From: Mytilus galloprovincialis
Lineage: Eukaryota > Mollusca > Bivalvia > Mytilida > Mytilidae
DNA length: 64,000 nt
Direction of reading: 5' to 3'
NCBI RefSeq assembly: GCF_965363235.1
Contig: NC_134843.1
Span: 87,701,795-87,765,794, forward strand
The notes under the pieces were generated by a model. The model saw nothing but the letters and a program-made list of their open reading frames with translations. It was not told the DNA's origin and ran no database searches. The translations under genes were made by a program, and so were the position numbers. Positions 12,620 to 24,000 of the stretch are shown in pieces (within the stretch, counting starts at the first letter, position 1; each line of letters begins with the position of its first letter).

Positions 12620-13651
12620 TCAGTCCACCTCCTCAGCAGACATCTCTTTTTCAAATATTTTAACAAATGTTTGATATTCAGCTACTGTCATTTTGCCATG
12701 TTTCTTGGCAAATATCTCATCACTTGTGTCCAACATTTCCCGAAGTGATGGATTCTTGCCTATTTCACCTGTATCCTTGGTAATTTTCTTGTACAGTCCT
12801 GCTCTTGTTAAGAACTGATGCCTACACTTGATATAGTCCATCGAGTGAGAAAATAAATTGCTACGTATAACCTGTCCTGGTGTTGCTCCCATTCGATGAG
12901 AAACATATTCATATTTCAAATGGATCATATTTATATCTTCCGTAAGAACCAAAGGCGACTTTACAATTAACTGTAGAACTGACTTTGATAAAAACATTTT
13001 TTTAAGTTCATCAACACGATGAATTACGTATTCCTGTTCAAGTAATAAGATCGTTGGATCCGATACAACCAGAGCCATAAGGACATCATCACTGAACCCA
13101 ATGTTACGAAATATTTCTAAGTTCTTAAGAAATGTCTCAAAGTTCATGTCTAAAATATCTGGAAACTTACAGAGTATATGAACCAGTTGTTTAGGAGAAA
13201 ATCCATACTCTCTTAACTGTTTTGTAAGTGTACACGTGTCTTCCGTGGTGAAAATCTTTGGCGATGTTAACATCAATTGTTCAATATCCTTTATTTTCAA
13301 CTTTAAATTAACCAGATGCTGGACATAGTCTTTTATTCTCTCTTTTCCTGATGAAACAATCATTATGTTGCAACTTCTGTAATATTCATAAATTTTGTCT
13401 GTTGTTTCTTCAATCTGTATTTCATAGTTTATTGTCACTCTTTCCTTCATGTTAGTAAGAGCTGCTTCAGAGGCACAATGTCTTATATGGAAAGACTGAC
13501 AGCTGTTTTCATGAAAATCCCAACATTGTATACTGCCTCTAATACAATAATGTACTGATCTAGAAGACATGGTCATATAATTGGCCCCATATCTGAATAA
13601 CAGAAATAATCTGTTTTTCATAGCAGCATGAAGAAACTTACAATGGAACAT
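12620..13651 (-). CDS. MTERF4: Mitochondrial transcription termination factor family, MTERF4-like
   Basis: The protein has 343 residues and no visible intron in the coding part. The N-terminal 40 residues are basic, hydrophobic and free of acidic residues until D45, fitting a mitochondrial presequence. From about residue 110 there are repeated mTERF helices, each closing with a proline-hydrophobic motif: SPKIF (130-134), FPDIL (163-167), DPTIL (198-202), SPLVL (232-236). Then come KYEYVSHRMG (246-255) and a C-terminal helical tail with IKCRHQFLTRAGLY and AEYQTFVKIFEKEM. That C-terminal block fits MTERF4 better than MTERF1-3. In vertebrates MTERF4 binds the rRNA methyltransferase NSUN4 and is needed for mitochondrial large-subunit assembly. 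The long acidic tail of the vertebrate protein is absent. The start is the first Met of the open frame; Met11, Met26 or Met28 are alternatives. The gene sits alone between repeats. Confidence 0.85.
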   Translation of the reverse strand: MFHCKFLHAAMKNRLFLLFRYGANYMTMSSRSVHYCIRGSIQCWDFHENSCQSFHIRHCASEAALTNMKERVTINYEIQIEETTDKIYEYYRSCNIMIVSSGKERIKDYVQHLVNLKLKIKDIEQLMLTSPKIFTTEDTCTLTKQLREYGFSPKQLVHILCKFPDILDMNFETFLKNLEIFRNIGFSDDVLMALVVSDPTILLLEQEYVIHRVDELKKMFLSKSVLQLIVKSPLVLTEDINMIHLKYEYVSHRMGATPGQVIRSNLFSHSMDYIKCRHQFLTRAGLYKKITKDTGEIGKNPSLREMLDTSDEIFAKKHGKMTVAEYQTFVKIFEKEMSAEEVD

Positions 13652-14640
13652 AATTTTTAGATTAATGTGACTATAAAACCTCAGAAATCTAGTTTATCCT
13701 CTTTTACAATCCAGAATTTATGTTTCTTCTTCTAAATAATCTTCTACACCTCAAAGGTGTCACTGAAAATCTGAAAAATATCAATAGTACTTTAAACTAT
13801 ATACTAGTAATCAGTTTTTGCACACTACATGTATCTATGTCATAATTATATAGTAGTGTGTTTGTGTACATTTTTCATAAACATTAATACATTTCTATAA
13901 ACATGTATAATAAACATGATAAAGCTAGAATTTGAAATTACAGCATTAATTTTAAAATATCAGTATCCATGCATGTCTGGTATCAGAGACTGGATAGTGT
14001 AATTGTCTTAATAGATGACTGGGTATTAATTTGTCATGTACCTAAAAAAAACTTGTATGGTACACAACAGCCCTTATAGATTTTGCTCTTTCCACCTGTT
14101 AACAAAGGAGAGATCACCTGTGCCCACTCTTCTATCATGACTATATTCTCCTTTTATTGGGTAAAGAAATTCAGGACACAAAATTCTTCCATAAGACATT
14201 TTTTGAACTTAGACACTTGACATTGCAGGAGGTCATGTTTTCCTCTGACTGCTAATGACGTCTTTATACTATATCCATTGAATGTTTGATGTGTTCTGAA
14301 TGAAACTTGGTCGGCAGCAGCTCTTTTCACAAAAAAAACTTAGGAGTAACATACTAGTTAGTCATACACATTTCAGTATAAATTTAAGATCAATTTTACA
14401 AATGTAAAAATATAAAAAATACAGGCAAAGTTTATTTAGTGTCCTATATTTTGACTTTTGCCAGTTTTGGAACCTTAATTGTGGAAAGAGTCGAAGGCTG
14501 ACACCATAATTTATCGATTATTCTGCAACTTTCAAATTGTTTTAAGGTTTTATGATTTTAGTATGTTTACATGTCTGTCATTGTTTTATACTAGTATTAC
14601 TACTCTTATAAATTTTGTTGCATGTTGATATTTAATCAAA
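13652..14640. other. Intergenic; possible 5' region of MTERF4-like gene
   Basis: AT-rich, with no supported ORF or repeat family. It should hold the minus-strand promoter of the MTERF4-like gene, but no clear core element stands out. Confidence 0.4.
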
Positions 14641-14685
14641 TACATAAACAGCAAATTAAAGTCAACAATTCTGAGTGGTTGGGCT

Positions 14686-15132
14686 GACATCCATAAAGGC
14701 GTACCACAGGGTTCGATACTAGGGCCATTGTTGTTTAACATATTTATAAATGATATTTTTCTTTTTGTTAAAAATGTTAGTTTAAATAACTATGCAAACG
14801 ACAATACTTTGTCTTTTTGTACTCAAGATTTCGATTTCTTAATTTCAACTTTGGAATCTGATTCAAAAATACTTCTTGAGTGGTTCAGGGTGAATAAAAT
14901 GCAAGCAAATCCTGATAAATTTCAAGTTTTTGTTGTTGGCAAAAATACCTTTGAAAAGAACCCATCTATACATATTCAAAATTCGAACCTCACATGTGAA
15001 AAAACAGTAAAATTATTAGGCATTGAAATAGACTACCAGCTAAATTTTGATGTTCATATCAGCTCAATCTGTAGGAAGGCATCACAGCAATTAAATGTTT
15101 TAAAACGTTTAGGCTCATGCAGTTTTGGATAG
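14686..15132 (+). pseudogene. Reverse transcriptase core fragment
   Basis: This is the open part of the LINE RT from GVPQGS to LKRLGS. The palm motif reads Y-A-N-D, so the first catalytic aspartate is lost (codon 14797-14799, AAC). It is closed by a TAG at 15130 that lies in a palindromic insertion border, after which the homologous reading continues in another frame. Confidence 0.8.
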
Positions 15133-15133
15133 A

Positions 15134-15162
15134 CCAAGGATTTGTATAGTACAAATCCTTGG
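15134..15162. repeat. Perfect 13-bp inverted repeat inside LINE
   Basis: CCAAGGATTTGTA, spacer TAG, TACAAATCCTTGG. It is flanked by a duplicated TTGGATAGAC (15125-15134 and 15159-15168). Removing one flank and the insert restores the expected RT protein reading, so this is an insertion. Confidence 0.9.
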
Positions 15163-15217
15163 ATAGACTTAATAAACTTACTATATTTCATACTTTTATT
15201 CTTAGTAATTTTAATTT

Positions 15218-15532
15218 TTGCCCTTTGGCATGGCATTTTGCACTGAGAAAAATTCCAAAAAACTAGAAAAGGTGCAGGAAAGAGCACTCCGTTTTGTGTA
15301 TAAGGATTTTACCTGCTTCTACGAGGACCTTTTACTTAAAGCTATGGTGCCCTCCTTGCAGATCAGACGGATAAGAACAATGGCTGTAGAAACTTTTAAA
15401 ATTATAAACAACATAGCTCCTGTGTGCTTACAAAATTTGGTAAATGTCAAAAAATCTAAATATTCTTTCAGGTATGTAAATATTCTTGAAATTCCACAGG
15501 TAAAGTCAACCTGTATGGTAAAATACGTTTAA
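15218..15532 (+). pseudogene. LINE RT C-terminal fragment
   Basis: It reads as CTEKNSKKLEKVQERALRFV, YEDLLLKA and RTMAVETFKIINNIAPVCLQ, the conserved region after the RT palm in jockey/CR1-like elements. The frame is lost again near 15510. Confidence 0.8.
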
Positions 15533-16469
15533 GTTTGCTGCTGCTACTTTATGGAACAGCCTTCCAAACCATTTCAGGACTGAAAACAGTTTTTCACATT
15601 TTAAAGTCTTGTTCAGTCCTGGAAGGGTTTGGAATGTAGCTGTTCTGCTTGCAGATAATTTCTTGAGCTGTTTATTATTTATGCTGCTTTAGGTTGCTCT
15701 GATCAATCATGTTTTTATTTCATTTGAAAATTTGTTGCTAATTTTTTATTGCATGCTATGTATGTGAGATTTCAACTTTGTATTAGAGGTTGTTTTTAAT
15801 GTCAAAATGCACTGTTTTTATGTTATTTGTGTTTTTATATTCGGTCAAAAGCTCCTTAGAGCTTGTGTTGCTTATTTGTACTTATGCCGAATCAAAAAAA
15901 AGATTTTCTTATCTTATTTTATCTTATCTTATATCTATAAAGGAAAGGTGCATGTGTGCTTTGAGTCCTTCCCTCAGTGGTTTACCTGTTTTCATGGTAT
16001 TATTTCCTGGCGAAGTCGTTGGTTGTTGATTGCTTTGTCAGCATACACAAACTGTATCACAGCGAATTCGATTCCAGACCATCATTAAATGAGTTGCAGT
16101 TCAGATTAGTAGAGGTCGAAGAATTTCTCCAATAGGTCCATATGTTGACGGGGAAAGAAACGAAATAATGATGCCAATTTATGTATGTACGTATATTCCT
16201 CCGTTTATTGGAGCACCATCCAAAGCTGCAATACCAGCACTGAATGTTAACTCATTAAATTTTCACTTTTGTTTTAACTGTGTACAAGCTTTAGTGGCCT
16301 TCTTTTACCGTCAGGGGTCCCCCACCCATATAAACCTATTCTAAACTACCCTTCACCCTAAACCTTACCCTATTAAACCAATACTTAGCCTAACACTTGC
16401 TCTAATAATAAAACCTTAACCTAACGAGGCTAGAAAATCCCCTAACCTATAAACCATAACTATGAATGA

Positions 16470-16645
16470 ACCCTATAGTTAAGGCTACATCAGATAGTTT
16501 TGCTAGTGCCCTCCTCCCCCTTTTTGTGGTAAAAATTTGGTAAATTATTAGGGAATCACTGAAGCATGACTGGGGTGGGTCCCCTCTAAGGCAGTCAGTA
16601 GGCCCCCTTTTAAAAATTTCTGGATCAGCAACTGTCTTTGAAATA
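16470..16645. mobile_element. MITE, GGATCCAG-type, diverged copy
   Basis: It shares AGGGAATCACTGAAGCATGA and the GTCAGTAGGCCCCC block with 16870-17042. The right end CTGGATCAGCAACTG matches CTGGATTCGCCACTG there. Its minus strand gives a short ORF often mis-annotated as protein. Confidence 0.75.
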
Positions 16646-16869
16646 AAGGGGGGGAATAAAATTTTTTCATCAGATACCATTATTCCATCATGAATTCCCA
16701 AAATTAATGGGTTGTTAGTCTGTCAAGCAAATGGAATGTTATAAAAAATTTTAAAAAACTTGTTTTCCATCCAGTTCCATATTTTTTCTCATCTTTTTAT
16801 GTGCACTCAAACTTTTTTAGAATGCATAACCATGTAAAAATGATTTAGAAACTCTCATATTTTAAAATA

Positions 16870-17042
16870 GCATAGGCGGATCCAGGGGGGGGGGGGGCCC
16901 TGGGGGGGCCCGGTCCCCCCCTTTCTTGGGAAAAATTTGGTTGATTATATAGGGAATCACTGAAGCATGACTGGAGCGGGCCCCCCCCTTAGGTCAGTCA
17001 GCGGGCCCCCCTTAGGCAAAGTTCTGGATTCGCCACTGAATA
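16870..17042. mobile_element. MITE with G/C runs and GGATCCAG termini
   Basis: Inverted ends AGGCGGATCCAGG and TTCTGGATTCGCCACTG bound a segment with a run of 13 or more G, then GGCCC, GGGGGGG and CCCCCCC tracts that can fold on each other or form a G-quadruplex. AATAG-like words flank both sides. It is a common bivalve element type. Confidence 0.8.
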
Positions 17043-17552
17043 GTTTCAGTTAAGGTGTGAAAAATTCAAATTAGCATTGTTTTATAAAATTGTTAATGGT
17101 GAATTTCATCTGTGATGCACAGAGGCTCAACAAAAGCAACACCTATAATTTATGTAATCCGGTGGTGATCCAATGGGGAGGATTAGAGGGTGTACACCCC
17201 TTTGATTGCCATCAAAAATATTATTGTTTTTCATAATCTATATGATTTTTTCAGTATAAAATTATTCAAAAAATTAATTATTGAGGGACATTATATAGTT
17301 TGTTCTTATATTGTACTGCTACACCACTATCCAAAGTAAGGTGGAGTTTTGCTAGAAAACATGATTTACCCTGCCATATTCTGTATGTGCCTGTCCTCAG
17401 TCAGGAGCCTGTAGTTTCGTGGTTATTGTATATCATATTTGTTTTTCAGTTATTGTTTTGTTCATAAATTAGTGGCCTTCAGGGCAATAGTTTTTCATCT
17501 GAACTATTTTGCATTTGTCCTTTCAGGGCCTTTTATTGTTTCCAATGTGTAA

Positions 17553-18053
17553 TGAGGGTAGGGATGCTCTTTACCGTCAGGCGTCAAATGGTCATTTTCC
17601 ACTACCTTTAGCATCAAATTAGTTAAAATTTTACCGTGATCCATCAAAATCCTTCTGGTGATTTATCAGGTCTGAAATAATTATTGTTAGGCCAAATAAA
17701 AAAGATGTGTGTTTCATATTACTGTACCCTCCCTATTTTTTAAGCTAAACAAACCTACCCTAAAGAGTATTTTGCCATTTTTCAATAAGCACTGTTTAAG
17801 TTAGAATGTCCCTTCCATAGACTCAATGTAAAAAAATAATATTAAAATAAAAAAAAAATCCTACTTACCTACCCTATTTTTTTAAAAGCTGTAATAGGAA
17901 ACACATATATTAATTTTTTTGGCCTTACAATTGTTTTTATTGTCTAGAAGAAATAGTACATTTTATCATTATGCATAATAAATTACTGTTAATGCCATTC
18001 TGCAATCATTTTTATCGAATTTCAACATGAAGGTACCCCCATTACAACTCTCA
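17553..18053. mobile_element. MITE (GAGGGTA / TACxACxCTCA ends) with nested insert
   Basis: The left end TGAGGGTAGGGATGCTCTTT, then ACCGTCAGGCGTCAAATGG; the right end is CATGAAGGTACCCCCATTAC. The same order is seen at 42128-42328 and 48533-48819. A second MITE (17689-17925) splits it. Confidence 0.8.
17689..17925. mobile_element. Nested MITE (AGGCCAAA ends)
   Basis: The left end AGGCCAAATAAAAAAGATGT continues to GTGTTTC; the right end GAAACACATATATTAATTTT continues to TTTGGCCT, giving inverted termini of about 25 bp. A homologous copy lies at 22098-22336. Confidence 0.8.
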
Positions 18054-18727
18054 GTAATGGGTTTTGCTAATTTTTGAAAGATGTTGATGACTTATAGTTG
18101 GTAACTTCTAGTTGGTCTCTGGTGAAGAGTTGCCTCATTGACAATAATACCATCCTATCTGTCTAGTGTGTTTTTTATTTATAATGGATAACAAAATTCC
18201 AGACAAAAGTTTCCACATTTTTATTATCTCCCTATATAACAATTATATTTGTTACTTTTGTATAAAATCTTTCAAAGGAAAGAAAAATGTAAAAACATAA
18301 AATACATGTTATAAATTATAAACAAATAATAAATAAATAAAAATTTAAATGAGATATATTCAATGCATACTTTAGATTTGTTTTTAAAGCAATTAAAATG
18401 CCAGACAGCCCTTGAAATGTTTACCGGTAAATTGAATTTTGCTAATGTTAAACTACTTCAATCCTGTGTCGAAAAGAAATACATATCTTTTATGATTTGA
18501 TTATCAGGATAAGGAGCTGCTTTTATATCTTAGTTTTAATTACGGCTTCTCATATAGAACCTATCTTTTTAATTGATTAGAGGTATTACCTAGAACTCAG
18601 GGCTGTTAAAAGATTTTACCTGTTTGAGACAATACACCTAATCACTAATCCCGGTTGACCCGGCCGCTTGAATTTTTGACGCATACAACAATCACTTTTC
18701 CTTTGTGGCGTCAGATATTTTGTTTTA

Positions 18728-18735
18728 TGACGTCA
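18728..18735. promoter_or_regulatory. CRE-like palindrome TGACGTCA
   Basis: A perfect TGACGTCA, with TGACGC at about 18678 and TGGCGTCAG at 18706. The surrounding sequence looks like a dispersed mussel repeat and no gene starts nearby, so regulatory function is doubtful. Confidence 0.2.
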
Positions 18736-19729
18736 AAATTTTACGGGAACCTGTGTGATATGCAGTAATGGCGGAAAAATAGCGATAAGGTGTATTTATA
18801 TCTTCCCTGTCCCTTTACTTAGCTGCTACAGAGTTAATCCTAAATGTACCTGTTTAAACAATATCAAATATTTTGAGTTTTTTTACAAAGAAGTTTAAAA
18901 TTTACAGACTGAATGACACAGAAAGTCCAAGAAAAGTATTTCAGGACCGTGGTGCAACAAAAAATGAAAAGAAAAACCCGTTTTATCAAATGTGTTATCT
19001 TAAGTATTTTTCACATTGTTAATAGATTATAGCAACCTGTTTTTTCTCAAATTTTGAACAAATAAAACACACTGATGAATCCTGGACAAATTTAAAAAGT
19101 ATGAATATACTCTTTAACTGTCTAAATTTAAGTTTGGACAATTCTTCATTACAATTGAAAATACAGTACAATTTTTTATTAATGTAAACTTCTCAATGTA
19201 TCAATGAAACCCTTACCATAACACATACAGTATCAATGAAACCCTAACCATAACACATACAGTTTCAAATACTGTTGACTGTGTTGTCCATCCACTTCAA
19301 CTTGATTTTTGTAAAAACATTTGGAATATCTTCCTTAAAATATGCTCTAAATTTGTGTAAATTTTTTTTATTACATTTTCATGGTTTAAAAAAAAATCTG
19401 TTTATTTATCTTTATTTTATGATCAAATACATTTTATTGTCTTGTATTATATTTTTTTCCAATCTATACTAGAAGTAAACCTTTTCAAGATATACAATAA
19501 AATAGACAAAACTTGTTAAAACAATATAATCAAACCCAAATATTAATGCAAGTGAACTACTTAATTCAATAATAACAAATAATAGTACACCACCGGTTTA
19601 AAAACTGATGGCAATATAAACATTTCGTTAAACATTCAGACTTAAAGGAAATTCTTCCAAGATGATTGCAAAAAGTATGATTTTTGAATAATTTGTTTTA
19701 TCATGAACCAGTATCTAATGAAAGATGGT

Positions 19730-19885
19730 CAGTGGAGTTTCCTGGGGATGGACCAGTGGTCGGACCCCCTCTTTTTGTTTGATGATCAATGCATTTGAAT
19801 GGGAACATATGGTTGAACCCCCTCCCTTTTTTCTCCTAGTTGGACCCCCTTTTTTTTAAATGGCTGGATCAGCCCCTGATGGTAT
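19730..19885. mobile_element. MITE, GGATC-type third copy
   Basis: It contains GTCAGTGGAGTTTCCTGGGG, GGACCCCCTCTTTTTG, GATCAATGCATTTGAATGGG and a right end GGCTGGATCAGCCCCTGATG. It is the same broad family as 16870-17042, by ends and C-run layout. Confidence 0.65.
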
Positions 19886-19916
19886 TTTAAAAATGAATTT
19901 TATAAAGCTTATGCTA

Positions 19917-20160
19917 TAGAAAGATATGGAGATGTCGTTTGACGACCAATGAGACAACTAGTTCAAATGAAGAGGATGTAAGCAATAACAGGCAACAATA
20001 CAACCTTCAATAATAAGAAAACCTATACCATATAGTCTGCTATAAAAGGCCATAAAAGGCCATAAAATGAAAAATAGCATGGTTAAACATGTTTGTGAGC
20101 ACTCAACCCTCTCCTAATCTGGGATCAGACAATATTTCCCAAAGCTTGGCTATATCATAC
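19917..20160 (-). repeat. Dispersed mussel repeat, reversed
   Basis: It contains CCAATGAGACAACTAGTTC (the reverse of the GTTGTCTCATTGG tail), AACCTTCAATAATAAG, and TATAAAAGGCCATAAAATGA, the long form of the abundant family seen at 2186 and 55915. Confidence 0.7.
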
Positions 20161-20539
20161 TTTTAAAAAGCTAAAATAACATTATAGTAATATTTTGTAT
20201 TTTATTTTTAAGGGGGACCACTACATTTGTAAGATATCATTTTATATTAGAGTTTATTTCTAAATACATACTTAAACAAAGATCTATCATATATAAGATG
20301 AAGGTGATATTAACATGAATATTGCTGAAAAGCATTATTTTATATATTTATTACATAAGTAATGCAGTAAAATACATACAAATGTATGTAATATTAAACA
20401 TATACTCTGCAGATTTTTCAAAATATATTAAAATTGCCATCGGATTACACTAAATGGTCCTTCAACATTTTTTGGTATACTTGTACACGATAACTTAATG
20501 AAAAACACATTCATTCCAAATGAAAACTAATAATATAGA

Positions 20540-20545
20540 TTTATT
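20540..20545 (-). terminator. Candidate poly(A) signal of TBC1D32
   Basis: AATAAA on the minus strand, about 350 nt past the TGA at 20898-20900. It is the nearest canonical hexamer I see downstream. Confidence 0.4.
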
Positions 20546-20897
20546 TTCTCTATTTTCCGTGATTTCTAATCAACTGAAAAAATGGCACAACATTTTATGA
20601 ATTTTAAAATCATAATATTTATCTATGTGTACAATGTTTCTTTGAGATTCATGAATGTTCAGAATGCATAAAATAAATTTTGGTATCTACATTGTCAAGA
20701 ATTATTGGTTGATTATGGCTCAATGTCAAATGTACTACATTTTCACTATAAACATAAATTATCATGTTATTTCTGTTTGCAACATTTACAAATTGTAGCC
20801 TTTGATATTTTTCTCCATTTCCAACTTTCCTTTATCACAGTTTTATCCTCTGAGTTTTGCTAGCATATAACTTTTCCTGGTATCACATTATTTTCCC

Positions 20898-21011
20898 TCA
20901 AGGGGTTGAAACATGCATCATATCTGGTAGGACTATCTTACGATATCTTTTCTCTAAACTTTGCATATACTTTATATTGTCAGCAACGTGAAAACCATGA
21001 ATGGCTGTTTC
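20898..21011 (-). CDS. TBC1D32: TBC1D32 exon 34 (residues 1281-1317, stop)
   Basis: Acceptor TTTTATCAACAG, 114 nt to [23 protein letters not shown], then [17 protein letters not shown]. It matches the family C-terminus (GF-V-D---YM--LE--YR). The opposite strand has a chance 75-codon ORF. Confidence 0.92.
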   Translation of the reverse strand, partial: ETAIHGFHVADNIKYMQSLEKRYRKIVLPDMMHVSTP

Positions 21012-24000
21012 CTGTTGATAAAATAATAAATCAGTCAACATCAGTTGTTACAGAAATAGATCTAGACAGAAACAATGCACACTATTTCATGTCTCCACTA
21101 TTACATTTTCATGTAATTGCAAAGTCTAGATAAAAACCGAATTTTTACATACCCCGGTACATATTAAAAATTTTACATCATAATGAACAGTTGTACTAAG
21201 TTTCAAGTTATTCAGACTACAACTTCATGTCAAACTTCCCTAAACAAAACTTTTAACTTGATATGGAATGGACAGACTAAACAATCTATGTAGAGTAGAA
21301 ACAAGAGTGCTCCCTAATATTGTAGGCAGGATGTAAAAATGCACCAAACTGAAGAAAATCTTTAGTTTATCATGGGTGTGTGGTTATTGTTGTGTTTGTC
21401 TTTATTCTTGTTTAACTTGTAAGTTTCATGAAAATTTGGCACCAAAAAAAAAGAAAAGAAACAGAGGTGTTTAAATGTATAACAAATAAAAAGGTCATGT
21501 GAATTACCCATTATTGAATGTAGAAATTTTGTTGTAATTAAACAAATAATATCATTGATGTTGAATTCAAGTCTTTATGTAGGAATCTGGATAGTAAGTA
21601 TGTGTATGTTGATCACCTTGCACTTTCACAACTTGACTGTGGTTTTCTATAGCAGTTTGTTCAAATTTCTGACCAACTGAACAGTTTGGTTTTAAAAGAA
21701 AATGCAACGCAATGGTATAAAATAAAATACAATTCAGTCATAATTTTGAATATATAGGTATAGAGCAACACTTACAGTCAAGTCACAGTACATTGTAATT
21801 GAAATCCGAGGGAAACTGGGCTTATCAAAACAACATTAATCAGCCTTATACTTAATAGTTAAACATACCTTTAGAAATATGATAAGATCCTGTGTTTGCA
21901 TGTGTTCCATAATTTCTTTCTGTAGATGTCTTAGGATGGCAATACACAGATACACTTGGTAATCAACACCCATGACTATACTTATACATATGTAATGACA
22001 AATGTCTAACCAATCAAGGTAGTTCCAGAAACATTGCTTTAACCAATGCATACAAATCTGAAAAATACATGTGTAAAATACAAGATGGGATAAAGATGAT
22101 AAGGGCCAAAAAAATAATACTTGTGTTTCTGTTAACTTGCTGTAAAAAAAATAGGGTAGGTAGGTAGGCAATATCATTTTATTTTACAAACAATTTTTAC
22201 CTGGTAACTTCTAGGGACTAAGTCTGTTTTAAACCGTGCTTGTTCCAAAATGTCATAAAAAAAGTTAGGTTAGGCACTAAAAATTAGGGTAGGTAGGGTT
22301 AGCAGAAACACATATACTAATTTTTTTTTGCCTTATATCGCATTACAATGATAGTTTTGTATCTTATTCTTATAAACTTATATTATTGATTTACCCTTAC
22401 ATTTGATTTGGAACAAATTTAGAAACCCTCAAACCAGCAACCAGTTCAGTATTGCCTCATCATTTATCTGACAGATAATAAAATTGGTTCTACAACTACT
22501 GGTATGTAAGAAAATTGGTGCTACAACTACTGGTATGTAAGAAAATTGGTGCTACAACTACTGGTATGTAAGAAAATTGGTGCTACAACTACTGGTATGT
22601 AAGAAAATTGGTTCTACAACTACTGGTATGTAAGAAAATTGGTGCTACAACTACTGGTATGTAAGAAAAGGGTATGATTACTCTTTGGAAGCATCTAATA
22701 GATATATTTAATTTGTATGTAAAATTGTTCACAATCAATTTAAGTCAAAGAAGTTTCTGTAAAATTGTGTGTCTGATTCATAAGTGACCTTTAACATGAC
22801 GGGTGCCACATGTGGAGCAGGATCTGCTTACCCTTCCAGAGCACCTGAGATCACCCCCAGTTTTTGGGGTTCATGTTGCTTAGTCTTTATTTTTCTATGT
22901 TGTGTCTTCTGTATTATTATTTGTCTGTTTGTCTTTTTATTTTTAGCCATGGCGTTGTCAGTTTATTTTCTATCTATGAGTTTGACTCTCCCACTGGTAT
23001 CTTTTGTCCCTCTTTAATAGCTTTACTTTCATAAATTGTGACTTGGATGGAGAGTTGTCTCATTGGCACTCACACCACATCTTCCTTTATCTATATAATA
23101 AGTCTCATTATTTAAACCAGTTGACAGTATAATTAAAAAGTAATTGTTGCATGATGCCAGAAGATTTAATTTTAGAAAGATCAAGGGCAAATTGGAATAC
23201 CAAGCACCTGTGTAACCTCACGATTTTGATGAGGGTGGTAAAGGGTTATTTTTGTGCAACATGTTTTGCCATTTCTATTTAAGGTGCAGCTGTGAAAAAG
23301 GTTCATTATTCATTATAGTTTGTTTGTTTTTATTTGCTATGCTGTTGTCTCTATTTCATCTACTTTAAAGTTTATGACTGCTCCCTTTTTACTCTTCACT
23401 TTTCACAAATATCAAGGGTGAAAAGGGAAATAAACATCTCACCTGAGCTGCAGTATAACCAGACATTTTAAAAGCTGAGGCTACCAATGGTAGCTCTATT
23501 TGAAGTAAAAGTTCTATATTGTGTCCAGTACTAGAAAACATTGGTGATATACCACTAATCATTACTGCTGAGGGAAGGTGAACCTGAAATAATAGAAACA
23601 AAAAAATGTTTTTAAATTGCTTTCAGATTTTTATTACAAGTGTAAAATTTTAACTTGATCTTTTAATTCTTTATTTACTTTTTATTTTTCAGAGAAAAAA
23701 AAATTTCCTGCTGAAGTTTGGTGGTTCTTTCCAGGCATTCAGGCATCCTCCACCAATAAAAAATGGCCATCACATAATACCTCAATTGTGCTCAATAGTG
23801 GCAATCAAGACCAAATATCAATCATCAATTATAATAACAAACTAAGTGTCCAAAAAGTTATTTTCTTAAAAAATTCATTCAAAGCAAAACATATGGATAT
23901 AACACCCATCACTCAGGTCAAATTATCTATACTTACAGAACAATGAAGCCTATGTGGCCATAGATATCCAGATGACCCTAAGCAGGAAAACTTGTGTAAG

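Larger units (their letters stand above)
14640..15935 (+). mobile_element. Decayed non-LTR retrotransposon (LINE, jockey/CR1-type RT)
   Basis: A 5'-truncated LINE. In order, in shifting frames: SEWL (about 14670), DIHKGVPQGSILGPLLFNIF (14686-14745, RT block with the PQGS motif), YANDNTLSF at 14791 where the catalytic YADD should be, KLLGIEIDYQLNFDVHIS, LDRLNKLTIFHTFILSNFNF (about 15160-15220), FCTEKNSKKLEKVQERALRF (15230-15290), and a C-terminal ATLWNSLPNHFR block (about 15545-15580). It ends in a run of TATCTT-like repeats (about 15905-15935), a typical LINE 3' tail. At least three frame breaks, a stop, and the D-to-N change in the catalytic motif make it inactive. Confidence 0.85.
15936..20539. 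other. Intergenic, dense nested MITEs
   Basis: No gene is supported. It holds MITE-like elements at 16470-16645, 16870-17042, 17553-18053 (with a nested 17689-17925), 19730-19885 and a reversed dispersed repeat at 19917-20160. 16320-16450 is a C-rich stretch with irregular CCTAA words. 19192-19265 has two copies of a 34-bp unit (TATCAATGAAACCCT...). Confidence 0.55.

Noticed and set aside
16320..16450. Interstitial telomere repeat
   Set aside because: CCTAA words are irregular and the spacing varies; there is no TTAGGG array.
16447..16701. 84-codon minus ORF with ADPEIFKRGP
   Set aside because: This peptide is the translation of a GGATCCAG-type MITE end, a common false gene model.
18660..18800. 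Promoter with CRE and ATGGCGG motifs
   Set aside because: No gene start nearby in either direction, and the segment resembles a dispersed mussel repeat.
20906..21133. 75-codon plus ORF
   Set aside because: It is the antisense of TBC1D32 exon 34, which has family similarity, phase and an acceptor.
22480..22665. CRISPR array
   Set aside because: Repeats are head-to-tail without spacers, and this is animal nuclear DNA; the same holds for the other arrays.
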